From: Ensifer sp. BR816
Lineage (GTDB): Bacteria > Pseudomonadota > Alphaproteobacteria > Rhizobiales > Rhizobiaceae
Direction: 5' to 3'
NCBI RefSeq assembly: GCF_000378985.1
Contig: NZ_KB905370.1
Location: 2,217,830 to 2,281,829, forward strand
Length of the DNA: 64,000 bases
The notes under the pieces: generated by a model
The model's input: only the letters and a program-made list of their open reading frames with translations
Databases searched by the model: none
Told to the model about the DNA's origin: nothing
Shown here: one piece after another, positions 17,775 through 26,818 of the stretch
Layout of the letters: each line of letters begins with the position of its first letter
Position numbering within the stretch: the stretch's first letter is position 1
Made by a program: the position numbers and the translations under genes

Positions 17775-18524
17775 ATGACCCTCAACAACGATGAAGATCT
17801 CGAGCGGCTGAAGGAAATCGGCCGTATCTGCGCCAATGCGCTGCAGGCTATGGGCGCTGCGCTCGAACCGGGCATCACCACGGCTGAGCTCGACGCGATC
17901 GGCCGCAGGGTGCTCGAGGAGGCGGGCGCGCGTTCGGCGCCGGAGCTCTGCTACAAGTTTCCCGGCGCGACCTGCATCAGCGTCAACGAGGAAATCGCCC
18001 ATGGCATTCCGGGCAGCCGGGTGATCCGCGCCGGCGATCTCGTCAACATCGACGTTTCCGCCGAGAAGGATGGCCTCTTTGCCGATACCGGCGCCTCCTT
18101 CCCGGTGCCGCCGGTGACGAGCGCGATCGACCGGCTCTGCCGCGACGGCAAGCGGGCGATGTGGGTGGGCCTGAAGCAGGTGCGGCCGGACCAGGCGCTG
18201 GCGGCGATCGGCAATGCGATCGGCGAGTTCGCCCGCAAGAACCGCTATTCGCTCGTCACCAACCTCGCCAGCCACGGCATCGGCCGGTCGCTTCACGAGG
18301 AGCCGGCCGAGATCGCCACCTGGCCGGATCCTTCGGAGCGTCGCCGCATGAAGGAGGGCATGGTCTTCACGGTCGAGCCGTTCCTCTCGATGGGGGCGCA
18401 CTGGGCCGAGAGCGGCGACGACGACTGGACACTCTACAGCGAACCGCGCGCCCCGACGGTGCAGTACGAGCATACGCTCGTCGTCACCCGCGGCGGACCA
18501 TTGGTCGTCACCCTGCCTGGCTGA
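17775..18524 (+). CDS. map: Type I methionine aminopeptidase
   Basis: 249 residues from ATG 17775. Removes N-terminal methionine from nascent proteins. The five metal ligands expected for the family can be located: Asp in VNIDVS, Asp in FADTGAS, His in ASHGIGRSLHE, Glu in FTVEPF and Glu in QYEHTL. Length is that of the short bacterial form. It follows the monooxygenase by 65 bp. Rhizobia often carry more than one map gene, so this may be a second copy and not the essential one; the window cannot decide. Confidence 0.9.
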   Translation: MTLNNDEDLERLKEIGRICANALQAMGAALEPGITTAELDAIGRRVLEEAGARSAPELCYKFPGATCISVNEEIAHGIPGSRVIRAGDLVNIDVSAEKDGLFADTGASFPVPPVTSAIDRLCRDGKRAMWVGLKQVRPDQALAAIGNAIGEFARKNRYSLVTNLASHGIGRSLHEEPAEIATWPDPSERRRMKEGMVFTVEPFLSMGAHWAESGDDDWTLYSEPRAPTVQYEHTLVVTRGGPLVVTLPG

Positions 18525-18625
18525 GGTGGATATCAGCGCGGCACGGCTGAGATCGTTCGATTCCGTCAATCGAAGCTTCAATTATTATGATTTGTCGCCT
18601 TCTTGCTGCGATGCAATAAGGACGC

Positions 18626-19915
18626 ATGAGCACGCTTCACAGATTGCCGGATCGCAACGAAGACCGGTCGAGGCATGCCGGCACATATCGGGCGGCTCAC
18701 GCCGAGGAGACGTCGTCTCCCGCGCCTGGTGCGGTGTCGGGCGGCAGACTCGCCGCGACGGCGATCGCCGGCGCCATCGCCATGGCCGTTGCCATGGGCT
18801 TCGGCCGTTTCTCCTATACGCCAATCCTGCCGGCGATGATGGCGGATGCGGGGCTGTCTCCGGCGGATGCCGGGCTGATCGCCTCGGCCAATTTCGTCGG
18901 CTATCTCGCTGGTGCCGTGCTTGCCGCTTATGGATGGGCGCATGGTCACGAGCGGCGGATCGGCATTGCGGCGCTCGGTGCGACGACGCTTCTGCTCGCG
19001 GCGATGGGCCTCACCTCGTCTGTTCTCGTTTATAGTCTCATCCGTTTCCTGGCCGGTCTGGCGAGCGCCTTCGCGATGATCTTCGTCTCCGGGATCGTGT
19101 TAGGGCATGGGTTGCGCGCGAAATCCGAGCATGTGCCGTCGGTGCATTTCGGCGGCGTCGGTTTCGGAATCGCGCTTTCCTCGCTTTGCGTCTGGGCGGC
19201 ACCGCTCGCGGGCGTCGCCGGCCTTGCGGCCTCGCAGGCGGATTGGTTCACCGGCGCGCTTGTCGCGCTTGCAGGAACCGTCCTTGTCGCCGTATTGCTG
19301 CCGGGCAGCCATCACGCAGGAAAGGGCGCTGAGCGCGAGGCGCCGCTCGCCTGGACGCGGCCCCTTAGCGTCGTCACGCTCACCTACGGCTTCTTCGGCT
19401 TCGGTTATGTGATTACCGCGACCTTCCTCGTCGCCATGGCGCGCGATGCCAGCGGCGGTCACAGCGTCGAGTTCCTTGCCTGGCTCATCACCGGCGTCAC
19501 GGCTGCGCTGTCGATCTACCTATGGCGTTTCGCCGTGCCGCGCCTCGGGCTCGCAGGCGTCTATGCGGCGGGCCTGCTGGTGGAGGCCGCCGGCCTCGTG
19601 CTGACCGTTTCCTTGCCTTCACCCTATGCGCCGCTCGTCGGCGGCCTGATGCTCGGCGCCACCTTCATGATGGTCACCGCCTATGGCCTGCAGATCGGCC
19701 GTCAGCTTGCGCCTGAAAGCCCGCGCCGGGCCCTCGCCTTGATGACCGCCGCCTTTGGCATCGGCCAGATCATCGGGCCGCTCGTTGCCGGGTGGCTGGC
19801 GGAACGGACCGGAAGCTTCGCCTTGCCGACGCTGGTGGCTGCCGTTGTGCTGTTTGGTTGCGGTGGTGTGGTGGTGCTGGAGATGCGCCGGATCAGGGCG
19901 GCGCTGGGCCGGTGA
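18626..19915 (+). CDS. MFS transporter of the YbfB/YjiJ type
   Basis: 429 residues with a long hydrophilic N-terminus (about 45 residues) and some 12 hydrophobic segments. The first helix contains the YbfB-family-like signature GFGRFSYTPILPAMMADAGLS, followed by ADAGLIASANFVGYLAGA. Probably an inner-membrane efflux or uptake carrier; substrate unknown. AAGGAC precedes the ATG. It is followed by bacA in the same direction after a 160-bp gap, but the two need not be cotranscribed. Confidence 0.85.
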   Translation: MSTLHRLPDRNEDRSRHAGTYRAAHAEETSSPAPGAVSGGRLAATAIAGAIAMAVAMGFGRFSYTPILPAMMADAGLSPADAGLIASANFVGYLAGAVLAAYGWAHGHERRIGIAALGATTLLLAAMGLTSSVLVYSLIRFLAGLASAFAMIFVSGIVLGHGLRAKSEHVPSVHFGGVGFGIALSSLCVWAAPLAGVAGLAASQADWFTGALVALAGTVLVAVLLPGSHHAGKGAEREAPLAWTRPLSVVTLTYGFFGFGYVITATFLVAMARDASGGHSVEFLAWLITGVTAALSIYLWRFAVPRLGLAGVYAAGLLVEAAGLVLTVSLPSPYAPLVGGLMLGATFMMVTAYGLQIGRQLAPESPRRALALMTAAFGIGQIIGPLVAGWLAERTGSFALPTLVAAVVLFGCGGVVVLEMRRIRAALGR

Positions 19916-20077
19916 AGCTCAACGACTTCCGGGCGCTTAGGGGGAATAAACCCGGCGGAGCTTCATGAAATAACAGTAACATTCGCAATGCGTAATTGTT
20001 GCAACAGGCAATTTGCCCTAGTTTCGGCCGCATCAGGAGGCAAGTCCTTGTCCTCCAAATAGCGAGAGTGCCGTCCC

Positions 20078-21340
20078 TTGTTTCAATCCTTCTTCCCCAA
20101 GCCGAAGCTGTTCTTCATCTCCGTCATTGTCTGGTCGCTGATTGCCGTTGCCTTCTGGTACGGCTGGGGTGAAAGCATCGGCGCGCTCGTTGGTTTGCCG
20201 CCGACGCCAGCCGATGCACCGCCGATCGTCGGTATCTCGGCCTTCTGGTCACCTGCCTTCATCTGGTTCTACATCTACTTTGGATTGGTGGTGGCGATTT
20301 TCGCCGCCTTCTGGCAGGTCTATTCTCCGCACCGCTGGCAGAGCTGGTCTATCTGGGGATCGGCTCTCATCCTCTTTGTCACCTATTTCCAGGTGCAGGT
20401 GAGCGTCGCGATCAACAACTGGTACGGTCCGTTCTGGGACCTGATCCAAGCCGCCGTTTCTAAGGCGGCGGTTGTCACGGCGGAACAATTCTACGGTCAG
20501 ATTGGCACCTTCCTCGGAATCGCCATGGTCGCCGTTGCTGTCGCGGTCATGACGCGCTTCTTCGTGAGCCACTACATCTTCCGTTGGCGAACGGCGATGA
20601 ACGAATACTACATGACCAACTGGGGCAAACTGCGTCACATCGAGGGCGCCTCGCAGCGCGTGCAGGAAGACACCATGCGATTCTCCACGACTGTTGAAGG
20701 GCTCGGTGTCAGCCTTATTGACAGTGTCATGACTTTGATCGCCTTCACGCCCGTGCTGATCCGGTTATCGGAGAACGTCACCGAACTACCGATCGTCGGG
20801 ATCATTCCCTACCCGTTGGTCACGGCAGCCGTCCTGTGGTCGCTTTTCGGTACCGTTTTCCTCGCTCTGGTCGGGATCAAGCTGCCGGGACTGGAGTTTC
20901 GCAACCAGCGTGTGGAAGCCGCCTATCGCAAGGAGCTGGTTTACGGCGAGGATCACATGGATCGCGCCCAACCGGAAACGGTGGCGGAGCTTTTCAGCAA
21001 CGTGCGCATGAACTATTTCCGCCTGTATTTCCACTATTTGTATTTCAATATCGCGCGCATTTTCTACCTGCAGATCAACAACATCTTCTCATTGCTGATC
21101 CTGGCGCCTTCGATCATCGCGGGAAAAATTTCGCTCGGGGCGTTGAACCAGATTTCCGGCGCGTTCGGCCAGGTGAGTTCGTCATTCCAATATCTGGTCA
21201 ATTCCTGGCCGACGATCGTCGAGCTTCTTTCAATCTATAAGCGTCTGCGCGCCTTCGAGTCGGTGCTCGACGAGGAGCCGCTGCCCGAGATCGACCAGCA
21301 GTTCATCGAGGCCGGCGGCAAGGAAGAACTTGCCTTGTAA
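20078..21340 (+). CDS. bacA: BacA peptide transporter (SbmA/BacA family)
   Basis: 420 residues from a TTG start at 20078 giving [15 protein letters not shown], the expected N-terminus of sinorhizobial BacA; no ATG or GTG gives a family-like start. Seven or so hydrophobic helices, with the family segments [18 protein letters not shown] near residue 105 and [17 protein letters not shown] near 188, then a C-terminal [17 protein letters not shown]. An inner-membrane protein importing antimicrobial and nodule cysteine-rich peptides and needed for very-long-chain fatty acid modification of lipid A; in S. meliloti it is required for bacteroid survival. An intrinsic terminator follows at once at 21352. 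Confidence 0.95.
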   Translation: MFQSFFPKPKLFFISVIVWSLIAVAFWYGWGESIGALVGLPPTPADAPPIVGISAFWSPAFIWFYIYFGLVVAIFAAFWQVYSPHRWQSWSIWGSALILFVTYFQVQVSVAINNWYGPFWDLIQAAVSKAAVVTAEQFYGQIGTFLGIAMVAVAVAVMTRFFVSHYIFRWRTAMNEYYMTNWGKLRHIEGASQRVQEDTMRFSTTVEGLGVSLIDSVMTLIAFTPVLIRLSENVTELPIVGIIPYPLVTAAVLWSLFGTVFLALVGIKLPGLEFRNQRVEAAYRKELVYGEDHMDRAQPETVAELFSNVRMNYFRLYFHYLYFNIARIFYLQINNIFSLLILAPSIIAGKISLGALNQISGAFGQVSSSFQYLVNSWPTIVELLSIYKRLRAFESVLDEEPLPEIDQQFIEAGGKEELAL

Positions 21341-21349
21341 CGAATGTCA

Positions 21350-22354
21350 TCAGAAGGCGGAGCGATCCGCCTTCTTTCTCGCATCCTCGATCATCGGCAG
21401 AGCCTCCGCATAGCTGACGCAGGCGACGTCCGGCTTGCCGCAGGTTTCCGTCAGGAAGCGGTCGAGGGCGCGCCAATAGGCGCCGCCATTCATCTCGACG
21501 AAGTGAAAGCCGAGCTGCAGCGGGACGCGCTCGCCGTCATATTCCTTGCGGAATGCCTCCCGGTATGCCGCCAGCGTGCGTTCCTCGAAGCGGGTGCTGT
21601 CCCTTCGGTTTTCGACGCCCATCGAATGGCGGATGAAGAGATTGTAGTCCATGCCGATCACCGGTCGGTGCGAGGGCCCTTCCGGGATGAGCGGCAGGCC
21701 GAAGCGCGGCATGCCGTCCTCGGTTTTGGGCCAGCCCGGCCCCTTGGTGACGAGGCTCGCATCATAGGTGAATTTGAAGGCTTCGAGCGCCGGCAGGAGG
21801 CCGTCGCTCACCGAGAGGTAAGGCGCGCGGAAACCCTTGACGCCGGTGCGGGCGAAGCCCGCCCAGCCTTGCGGCTCCGAGTCCGCCTTGCCGGCCTTTT
21901 TCCAGGCGTCGACGAGTGCCGTGCGGAAGGCGGCGAATTCGCTCTCCCAATCCGCCTCGCTCCAGCCCTTGCCGTCGAAATGGCCGCAGGCATGGCTGCC
22001 GATGTCGTGGCCTTCAACATGCGCTTGCCAGATATGGCCGGCGCGAACGGCGATCTCCTCGCGGCTCTGGGCGAAGCCGACATTGGAGCGGCCGGGCTTC
22101 TGGCCGGGCGCCCTGTAGCTCGCTCTGCCGTCTGCCTTTGTCATCAGGAAGGTGCAGGAGAGGAAATAGGTGAAATGCGCGCCATGCCGCTTGGCCATGG
22201 CGAGGCTCTTTTCCCACAGCGCATTGTCGTGTGCACCGTCGAAGGAGACGATCACGAGTTGCTTTTCCTTGGCGGGCAGGGGCGCCGAAGGCGGATCGGC
22301 GAGCGCCACCGTGGGAAGGAGACAGAGCGAGAGCGCGAGGATCTTGCGGGGCAT
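21350..22354 (-). CDS. Secreted polysaccharide deacetylase family protein
   Basis: 334 residues with a cleavable signal peptide (MPRKILALSLCLLPTVALA, cleavage likely after ALA). NodB-fold motifs are present though divergent: IVSFDGAHD near residue 36 (motif 1) and HDIGSHACGHFDG near 115 (metal-binding HxxxH), then GFRAPYLSVSDG (motif 3 Arg) near 172. A periplasmic deacetylase acting on peptidoglycan or surface polysaccharide is the likely role; the exact substrate is not known. Convergent with bacA with only 9 bp between them. Confidence 0.85.
   Translation of the reverse strand: MPRKILALSLCLLPTVALADPPSAPLPAKEKQLVIVSFDGAHDNALWEKSLAMAKRHGAHFTYFLSCTFLMTKADGRASYRAPGQKPGRSNVGFAQSREEIAVRAGHIWQAHVEGHDIGSHACGHFDGKGWSEADWESEFAAFRTALVDAWKKAGKADSEPQGWAGFARTGVKGFRAPYLSVSDGLLPALEAFKFTYDASLVTKGPGWPKTEDGMPRFGLPLIPEGPSHRPVIGMDYNLFIRHSMGVENRRDSTRFEERTLAAYREAFRKEYDGERVPLQLGFHFVEMNGGAYWRALDRFLTETCGKPDVACVSYAEALPMIEDARKKADRSAF
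21352..21379 (+). terminator. Intrinsic terminator of bacA, embedded in the 3' end of the next gene
   Basis: AGAAGGCGGA (21352-21361) and TCCGCCTTCT (21366-21375) form a perfect 10-bp stem with a 4-nt loop, followed by TTCTC. The stem begins 12 bases after the bacA stop and lies wholly within the last codons of the convergent polysaccharide deacetylase gene, so one sequence serves as coding DNA and terminator. Confidence 0.75.
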
Positions 22355-22598
22355 GGGGACGGCTTCTTGGGAGAATCAGCGGACAAGTTGTATTCGCCGT
22401 CCCTTCTTCAACAATGCGGCAATCCTTTGGTCTCGCCCGAAATTCGCTGTGGATACCGTTATGCGATAGTAAACAAAGGAATAAAGCGGGATGCAGCAGG
22501 TTCGACGCAGGCTATGGCTTGCATCGCGCTCCGAATTGTTGATCGATGCGTTCACAATCCGGATTCCCCGGTTCGATGCAATCTAGCGTGGGTGACTT

Positions 22599-23186
22599 AT
22601 GACTCTACTGGTCCTCGGTATCGTGATCTTTCTGGGCATGCATCTCGTTCGCGTGGTTGCGCCCGGCCTTCGCGCCGGCGTCATCGAGAACCGCGGCAAG
22701 GGTACATGGATGGGGCTCTATGCGGCCGTCAGTTTCGTCGGCCTCTGTCTCATCATTTATGGCTTCGGCCAGGCGCGCGGCGAAACGGGGATGCTCTACG
22801 ATCCGCCGGTCTTCCTGCGCCACATCGCTCTTCTGCTGATGCTCTTTGCCTTTGTCTTCCTTGCCGCGGGCTTCCTGCCGGCGGGGCGCATTGCCGTCGC
22901 GGTCAAGCATCCGCAGATCCTCTCGATCAAGGTCTGGGCCTTGGCGCACCTCCTCGCGAACGGCGAGACCTCTTCCGTCCTGCTCTTCGGCTCGTTTCTC
23001 GCCTGGGCGGTGATCCTGCGCATCTCGCTGAAGCGACGCGAGCGCGCGGGCGAAACCGTGCTTCCCGTGTTCAAGTCGGCGCAGAGCGACGTGCTGGCGG
23101 TGCTCATCGGCCTTGCCGCCTATGTGCTCTTCGTCTGGAAACTGCACGATTGGTTGATCGGCGTCCCGCCTATCGTTATGGGCTAA
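22599..23186 (+). CDS. NnrU family membrane protein
   Basis: 195 residues with about six hydrophobic segments covering most of the chain. The start (LLVLGIVIFLGMHLVRVVAPGLR) and the KHPQILSIKVWALAHLLANGETSS block near residue 105 are characteristic of NnrU, an inner-membrane protein first linked to nitric oxide and nitrite respiration; a related protein (Z-ISO) works in carotenoid isomerisation in plants. No denitrification genes are nearby, so the specific role here is open. Confidence 0.85.
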   Translation: MTLLVLGIVIFLGMHLVRVVAPGLRAGVIENRGKGTWMGLYAAVSFVGLCLIIYGFGQARGETGMLYDPPVFLRHIALLLMLFAFVFLAAGFLPAGRIAVAVKHPQILSIKVWALAHLLANGETSSVLLFGSFLAWAVILRISLKRRERAGETVLPVFKSAQSDVLAVLIGLAAYVLFVWKLHDWLIGVPPIVMG

Positions 23187-23373
23187 ATGTCGCCGGCCCC
23201 CTTACAAGCGGCGCAAAATCGGGTAGAAGGCGCAAAATCCACAAAGAGCGACGCGCGTCCGGCCGGACGCGTAACGGATGCTCGAACAGTTTGAGATTGC
23301 GCGTATCCTTTCCGGACATCGGTGTCGGTTGTCGGGGTTGCGCGCCAGGGTGCAGGGAAGGCCGGGGCGAGAG

Positions 23374-24042
23374 ATGGCAAACCAGGACGACAGCTTTATC
23401 CGCGAGGTAAACGAAGAACTCCGCTCGGATCAGATGAAAGCCATCTGGACGCGGTTCGGTGGCGTCATCATCGGGATCGCAGCGCTCATCGTCCTCGGCA
23501 CCGTCGGCAAGGTCGGCTATGACTACTGGCAGGAGAGTTCCTCGTCGCAGTCGGGAGACGCCTTCCTCGTAGCCCTTGATCTTGCCAAGGAAAACAAGTC
23601 GGAGGAGGCGCTTGCCGCACTCACCAAGCTGGAACAGGAGGGCTACGGCTCCTATCCGGTTCTCGCACGTCTGCGCGCGGCGACGCTGCAGGCCCAGAAG
23701 GGCGAGACCGATGCGGCCGTCGCGGCGTTTTCCGAGATTGGCAAGGACACCCGCATTCCCGCCGCACTTCGCGACGCGGCGCGGCTGCGCGCGGCCTACC
23801 TGCTCATCGACGCAGGCACCTATGACGAGGTCTCGGCCGAGGTCGAGCAACTGGCGGTGCCGCAGAACGCCATGCGCCATTCGGCGCGTGAGGCGCTCGG
23901 TCTTGCAGCGTTCAAGGCGGGTGATTTCGCCAAGGCGAAAGGCTGGTTCCAGCAGATCGCAGACGACACCGAAAGCCCGCGCGGCGTCGTCAACCGGGCG
24001 CAGATGCTGCTCGATGTGATTGCGGCGAGCGGCAAGGCTTGA
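23374..24042 (+). CDS. Membrane-anchored TPR protein (YfgM-like)
   Basis: 222 residues from ATG 23374 (GCGAGAG just before); an upstream in-frame reading exists but lacks the conserved start. The acidic cytoplasmic N-terminus ([23 protein letters not shown]) is followed by one transmembrane helix at about residues 29-50 and a periplasmic region of TPR-like helices. This is the family typified by YfgM, an ancillary factor of the Sec translocon. It overlaps no gene but ends 10 bp before der, matching the usual yfgM/bamB/der neighbourhood, though bamB is absent here. Confidence 0.85.
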   Translation: MANQDDSFIREVNEELRSDQMKAIWTRFGGVIIGIAALIVLGTVGKVGYDYWQESSSSQSGDAFLVALDLAKENKSEEALAALTKLEQEGYGSYPVLARLRAATLQAQKGETDAAVAAFSEIGKDTRIPAALRDAARLRAAYLLIDAGTYDEVSAEVEQLAVPQNAMRHSAREALGLAAFKAGDFAKAKGWFQQIADDTESPRGVVNRAQMLLDVIAASGKA

Positions 24043-24052
24043 GGCGTTTGAT

Positions 24053-25477
24053 ATGAGTTTCACCGTCGCCATAGTCGGGCGTCCCAATGTCGGCAAGTCG
24101 ACCTTGTTCAACCGTCTGGTTGGCAAGAAGCTGGCGCTTGTCGATGACACGCCTGGCGTCACGCGCGACCGCCGGCCGGGCGATGCGAAGCTCGTCGATC
24201 TCAAATTCCGTATCATCGATACGGCCGGGCTCGAGCAATCGGCGCCCGACAGCCTGCAGGGTCGGATGTGGGCGCAGACCGAACAGGCGATCGACGAGGC
24301 GGATCTGTCGCTCTTCGTCATCGACGCCAAGGCGGGCCTGACGCCGGCCGATGAGACGCTCGCCGAAATGCTGCGCCGGCGCGGCAAGCCAGTCATCGTC
24401 GTCGCCAACAAGTCGGAAGCGCGCGGTTCCGACGGCGGCTTCTACGACGCCTTCACGCTCGGACTCGGCGAACCCTGCCCGATCTCGGCCGAGCATGGCC
24501 AGGGAATGCTCGACCTGCGCGATGCGATCGTCGTCGCACTCGGCGAGGATAGGGCCTTTCCGCCGGCTGAGGATGTCGCCGAGACCGATGTCGATATCCG
24601 CCCGACGCGGGCAGGCGAGGACGAAGAGGCGGAACCCGCCTATGACGAAACCAAGCCGCTGCGCGTCGCGATCGTCGGCCGGCCGAATGCCGGCAAGTCG
24701 ACGCTGATCAACCGTTTCCTCGGCGAAGACCGGCTGTTGACTGGCCCCGAAGCCGGCATCACCCGCGACTCGATCTCGGTCGAGTGGGATTGGCGCGGCC
24801 GCACGATCAAGATGTTCGATACGGCCGGCATGCGCCGCAAGGCGAAGGTTCAGGAAAAGCTCGAAAAGCTGTCGGTCGCCGATGCACTGCGCGCCATCCG
24901 TTTCGCCGAGACGGTCGTGATCGTCTTCGACGCCACGATCCCCTTCGAGAAGCAGGACCTGCAGATCGTCGACCTGGTTCTGCGTGAGGGCCGTGCAGCG
25001 GTGCTCGCCTTCAACAAATGGGATCTGGTCGAGGACTGGCAGGCGGTGCTTGCCGATCTGCGCGAAAAGACCGAGCGGCTGCTGCCGCAGGCCCGCGGCA
25101 TCCGCGCCGTGCCGATTTCCGGCCACACCGGCTATGGTCTCGATCGGTTGATGCAGGCGATCATCGAGACGGACAAGGTCTGGAACCGGCGTATTTCGAC
25201 GGCGCGGCTCAATCGCTGGCTGGAATCGCAGCAGGTGCAGCACCCGCCGCCGGCCGTCTCCGGCCGCCGCTTGAAGCTCAAGTACATGACCCAGGTGAAG
25301 GCCCGCCCGCCGGGCTTCATGATTTCCTGCACGCGCCCCGAAGCGGTGCCGGAATCCTATGTCCGCTACCTGATCAACGGCCTGCGCAACGATTTCGACA
25401 TGCCGGGCGTGCCGATCCGCGTTCATTTCCGCGCCTCGGACAATCCTTTCGAATCGAAGGCGCGCAAGAGGCGGTGA
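24053..25477 (+). CDS. der: Ribosome-assembly GTPase Der (EngA)
   Basis: 474 residues from ATG 24053. Two tandem GTPase domains are obvious: G1 motifs GRPNVGKST at residues 9-17 and GRPNAGKST at 209-217, G3 motifs DTAGL and DTAGM, and G4 motifs NKSE and NKWD, followed by a KH-like C-terminal domain ending FESKARKRR. Double-GTPase proteins of this kind are unique to Der, which acts in maturation of the 50S ribosomal subunit. Essential housekeeping gene. Confidence 0.97.
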   Translation: MSFTVAIVGRPNVGKSTLFNRLVGKKLALVDDTPGVTRDRRPGDAKLVDLKFRIIDTAGLEQSAPDSLQGRMWAQTEQAIDEADLSLFVIDAKAGLTPADETLAEMLRRRGKPVIVVANKSEARGSDGGFYDAFTLGLGEPCPISAEHGQGMLDLRDAIVVALGEDRAFPPAEDVAETDVDIRPTRAGEDEEAEPAYDETKPLRVAIVGRPNAGKSTLINRFLGEDRLLTGPEAGITRDSISVEWDWRGRTIKMFDTAGMRRKAKVQEKLEKLSVADALRAIRFAETVVIVFDATIPFEKQDLQIVDLVLREGRAAVLAFNKWDLVEDWQAVLADLREKTERLLPQARGIRAVPISGHTGYGLDRLMQAIIETDKVWNRRISTARLNRWLESQQVQHPPPAVSGRRLKLKYMTQVKARPPGFMISCTRPEAVPESYVRYLINGLRNDFDMPGVPIRVHFRASDNPFESKARKRR

Positions 25478-25518
25478 TTGGCCGAAACTGTCTTTCACGG
25501 CGCGGACGCGCCGTGGCT

Positions 25519-25666
25519 GGATTCCTGTGATAAGCACAGGAATGAGGGAAGGACAGTGCGGCGCCGCAAAAGAAATTTCCCGCCACGAGACATTTTTGCT
25601 AAGGCTTGAAGGAAGCATCGCCGCTTCACAATCAAGCCCTCATTCCTGTGCTTGTCACAGGAATCC
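25519..25666. repeat. Inverted pair of 30-bp palindromic repeats downstream of der
   Basis: A 30-bp unit at 25519-25548 (starts GGATTCCTGTG) recurs in inverted orientation at 25637-25666 with a single mismatch. Each copy is itself a dyad (ATTCCTGTG / CACAGGAAT), and GC-rich flanking blocks extend the symmetry. About 90 bp lie between the copies. The whole could fold into one long cruciform and may end transcription from der and from the convergent kdgK gene. It looks like a dispersed rhizobial palindromic element. Confidence 0.7.
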
Positions 25667-25759
25667 TGCAGCGCCGCGCGTCTGCGGCGCGGGACACTCT
25701 CCATCCAAAATATTTGGCTCATCGGGGCGGATGGGGTAGAAGGCTCGGTGAAAACCGAC

Positions 25760-26680
25760 TTAACGGACAGTCTCCAACTTCTCCCGCCCGACCAGCGCGC
25801 CATGATGGCCGATCACCGCTGCGGCGACCCGCGCCGCAAAGGCGGCTGCGTCGGCCGGGGTGTCGCCGGCGGCGAGGCGTGCGAGGAAGGAACCGTTGAA
25901 GCTGTCCCCGGCGCTGGTGGTGTCGACGATGCGGGCAACGGGTGCTGCCGGGATATGTAGGCGCTCGCCTTCGCCGAACTGGAGCGTGACGCCGTTGGCG
26001 CCGTCCTTGACGGCGATGTCGGCGACGCCGAGCGCACAGTAGCGTTCGATCGTGTCGCCGACGGACGCATCGCCGAAATGCGTTGCCTCGTCGTCGAAAC
26101 TCGGCAGCAGCAGCGTCGCCGCCCGCGCGCCGGCCCCGATGGTTGCGCGCATCCGTGCCACGTCGTCCCAGAGGCGCGGGCGGATATTCGGATCGAACAC
26201 GACGCGTTTGCCGCCCGCCTTTGCCCGGCGCAGTTCCGACAGCAGGGTTTCGCCCGCATCCGGAGCAAGGATTGCCAGCGTAATCCCGGAGAAGAAGACC
26301 ACGTCCATTGCTTCGATTGCCGCCCGCAGCCGATCGGCGTCGTCGGCGAGCAGCTTTGCGGCCGAGGTGGAGCGCCAGTAGGAGAAGCTGCGCTCGCCGT
26401 CCTTGAGATGGATCATGTAGAGCCCGGGCATCCGGCCCTCGATCCTGGCGATATGCGCGGTACCGACGCCGGTGCCTTCAATGAAGGCGAGCATTTCCTG
26501 CGACACAATGTCGGTGCCGACGGCGGTCAGATATTCGACAGTCCAGTCGGCAGGTGCGAACAGACGCGCGTAATAGGCGGTGTTGAAGGTGTCGCCCGCA
26601 TAACCCTTGCGCAGCAAACCTCCCTCCGCCTGCATCAGTTCGACCATGCATTCGCCGATTGAAAGCATGCTGCCGGCCAT
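25760..26680 (-). CDS. kdgK: 2-keto-3-deoxygluconate kinase
   Basis: 306 residues of the PfkB sugar kinase family. MLSIGECMVELMQ at the start, KGYAGDTFNTAYY near residue 25 (substrate pocket), VVFDPNIRPRLW near 164 and the C-terminal ATP/anion-hole signature DTTSAGDSFNGSFLA near 252 with the catalytic Asp. The GECMVEL/GDTFNTA pattern is that of KDG kinases, which make KDPG for the Entner-Doudoroff pathway. It diverges from the alpha-glucosidase gene. Confidence 0.88.
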   Translation of the reverse strand: MAGSMLSIGECMVELMQAEGGLLRKGYAGDTFNTAYYARLFAPADWTVEYLTAVGTDIVSQEMLAFIEGTGVGTAHIARIEGRMPGLYMIHLKDGERSFSYWRSTSAAKLLADDADRLRAAIEAMDVVFFSGITLAILAPDAGETLLSELRRAKAGGKRVVFDPNIRPRLWDDVARMRATIGAGARAATLLLPSFDDEATHFGDASVGDTIERYCALGVADIAVKDGANGVTLQFGEGERLHIPAAPVARIVDTTSAGDSFNGSFLARLAAGDTPADAAAFAARVAAAVIGHHGALVGREKLETVR

Positions 26681-26818
26681 TCGCGCTTCTCCTCCATTTG
26701 CCTCGCCGCCAATGGGTTAGCGATCTATCGGCTGGCCAGCAAGCGAATGTTGCGAGCGCCGTTTACTCGATGAACGCGCGGCGATACATCTCTTGGTCAA
26801 CAGTTGAAGCGGCGGGGT

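Noticed and set aside
19998-20005. GTTGCAAC palindrome upstream of bacA, also at 3069-3076
   Set aside because: 8-bp palindromes of this kind occur by chance in 64 kb; no shared context between the two sites.
21344-23410. 688-codon + strand ORF
   Set aside because: Runs across the antisense of the deacetylase and out of frame through NnrU; no supported protein.
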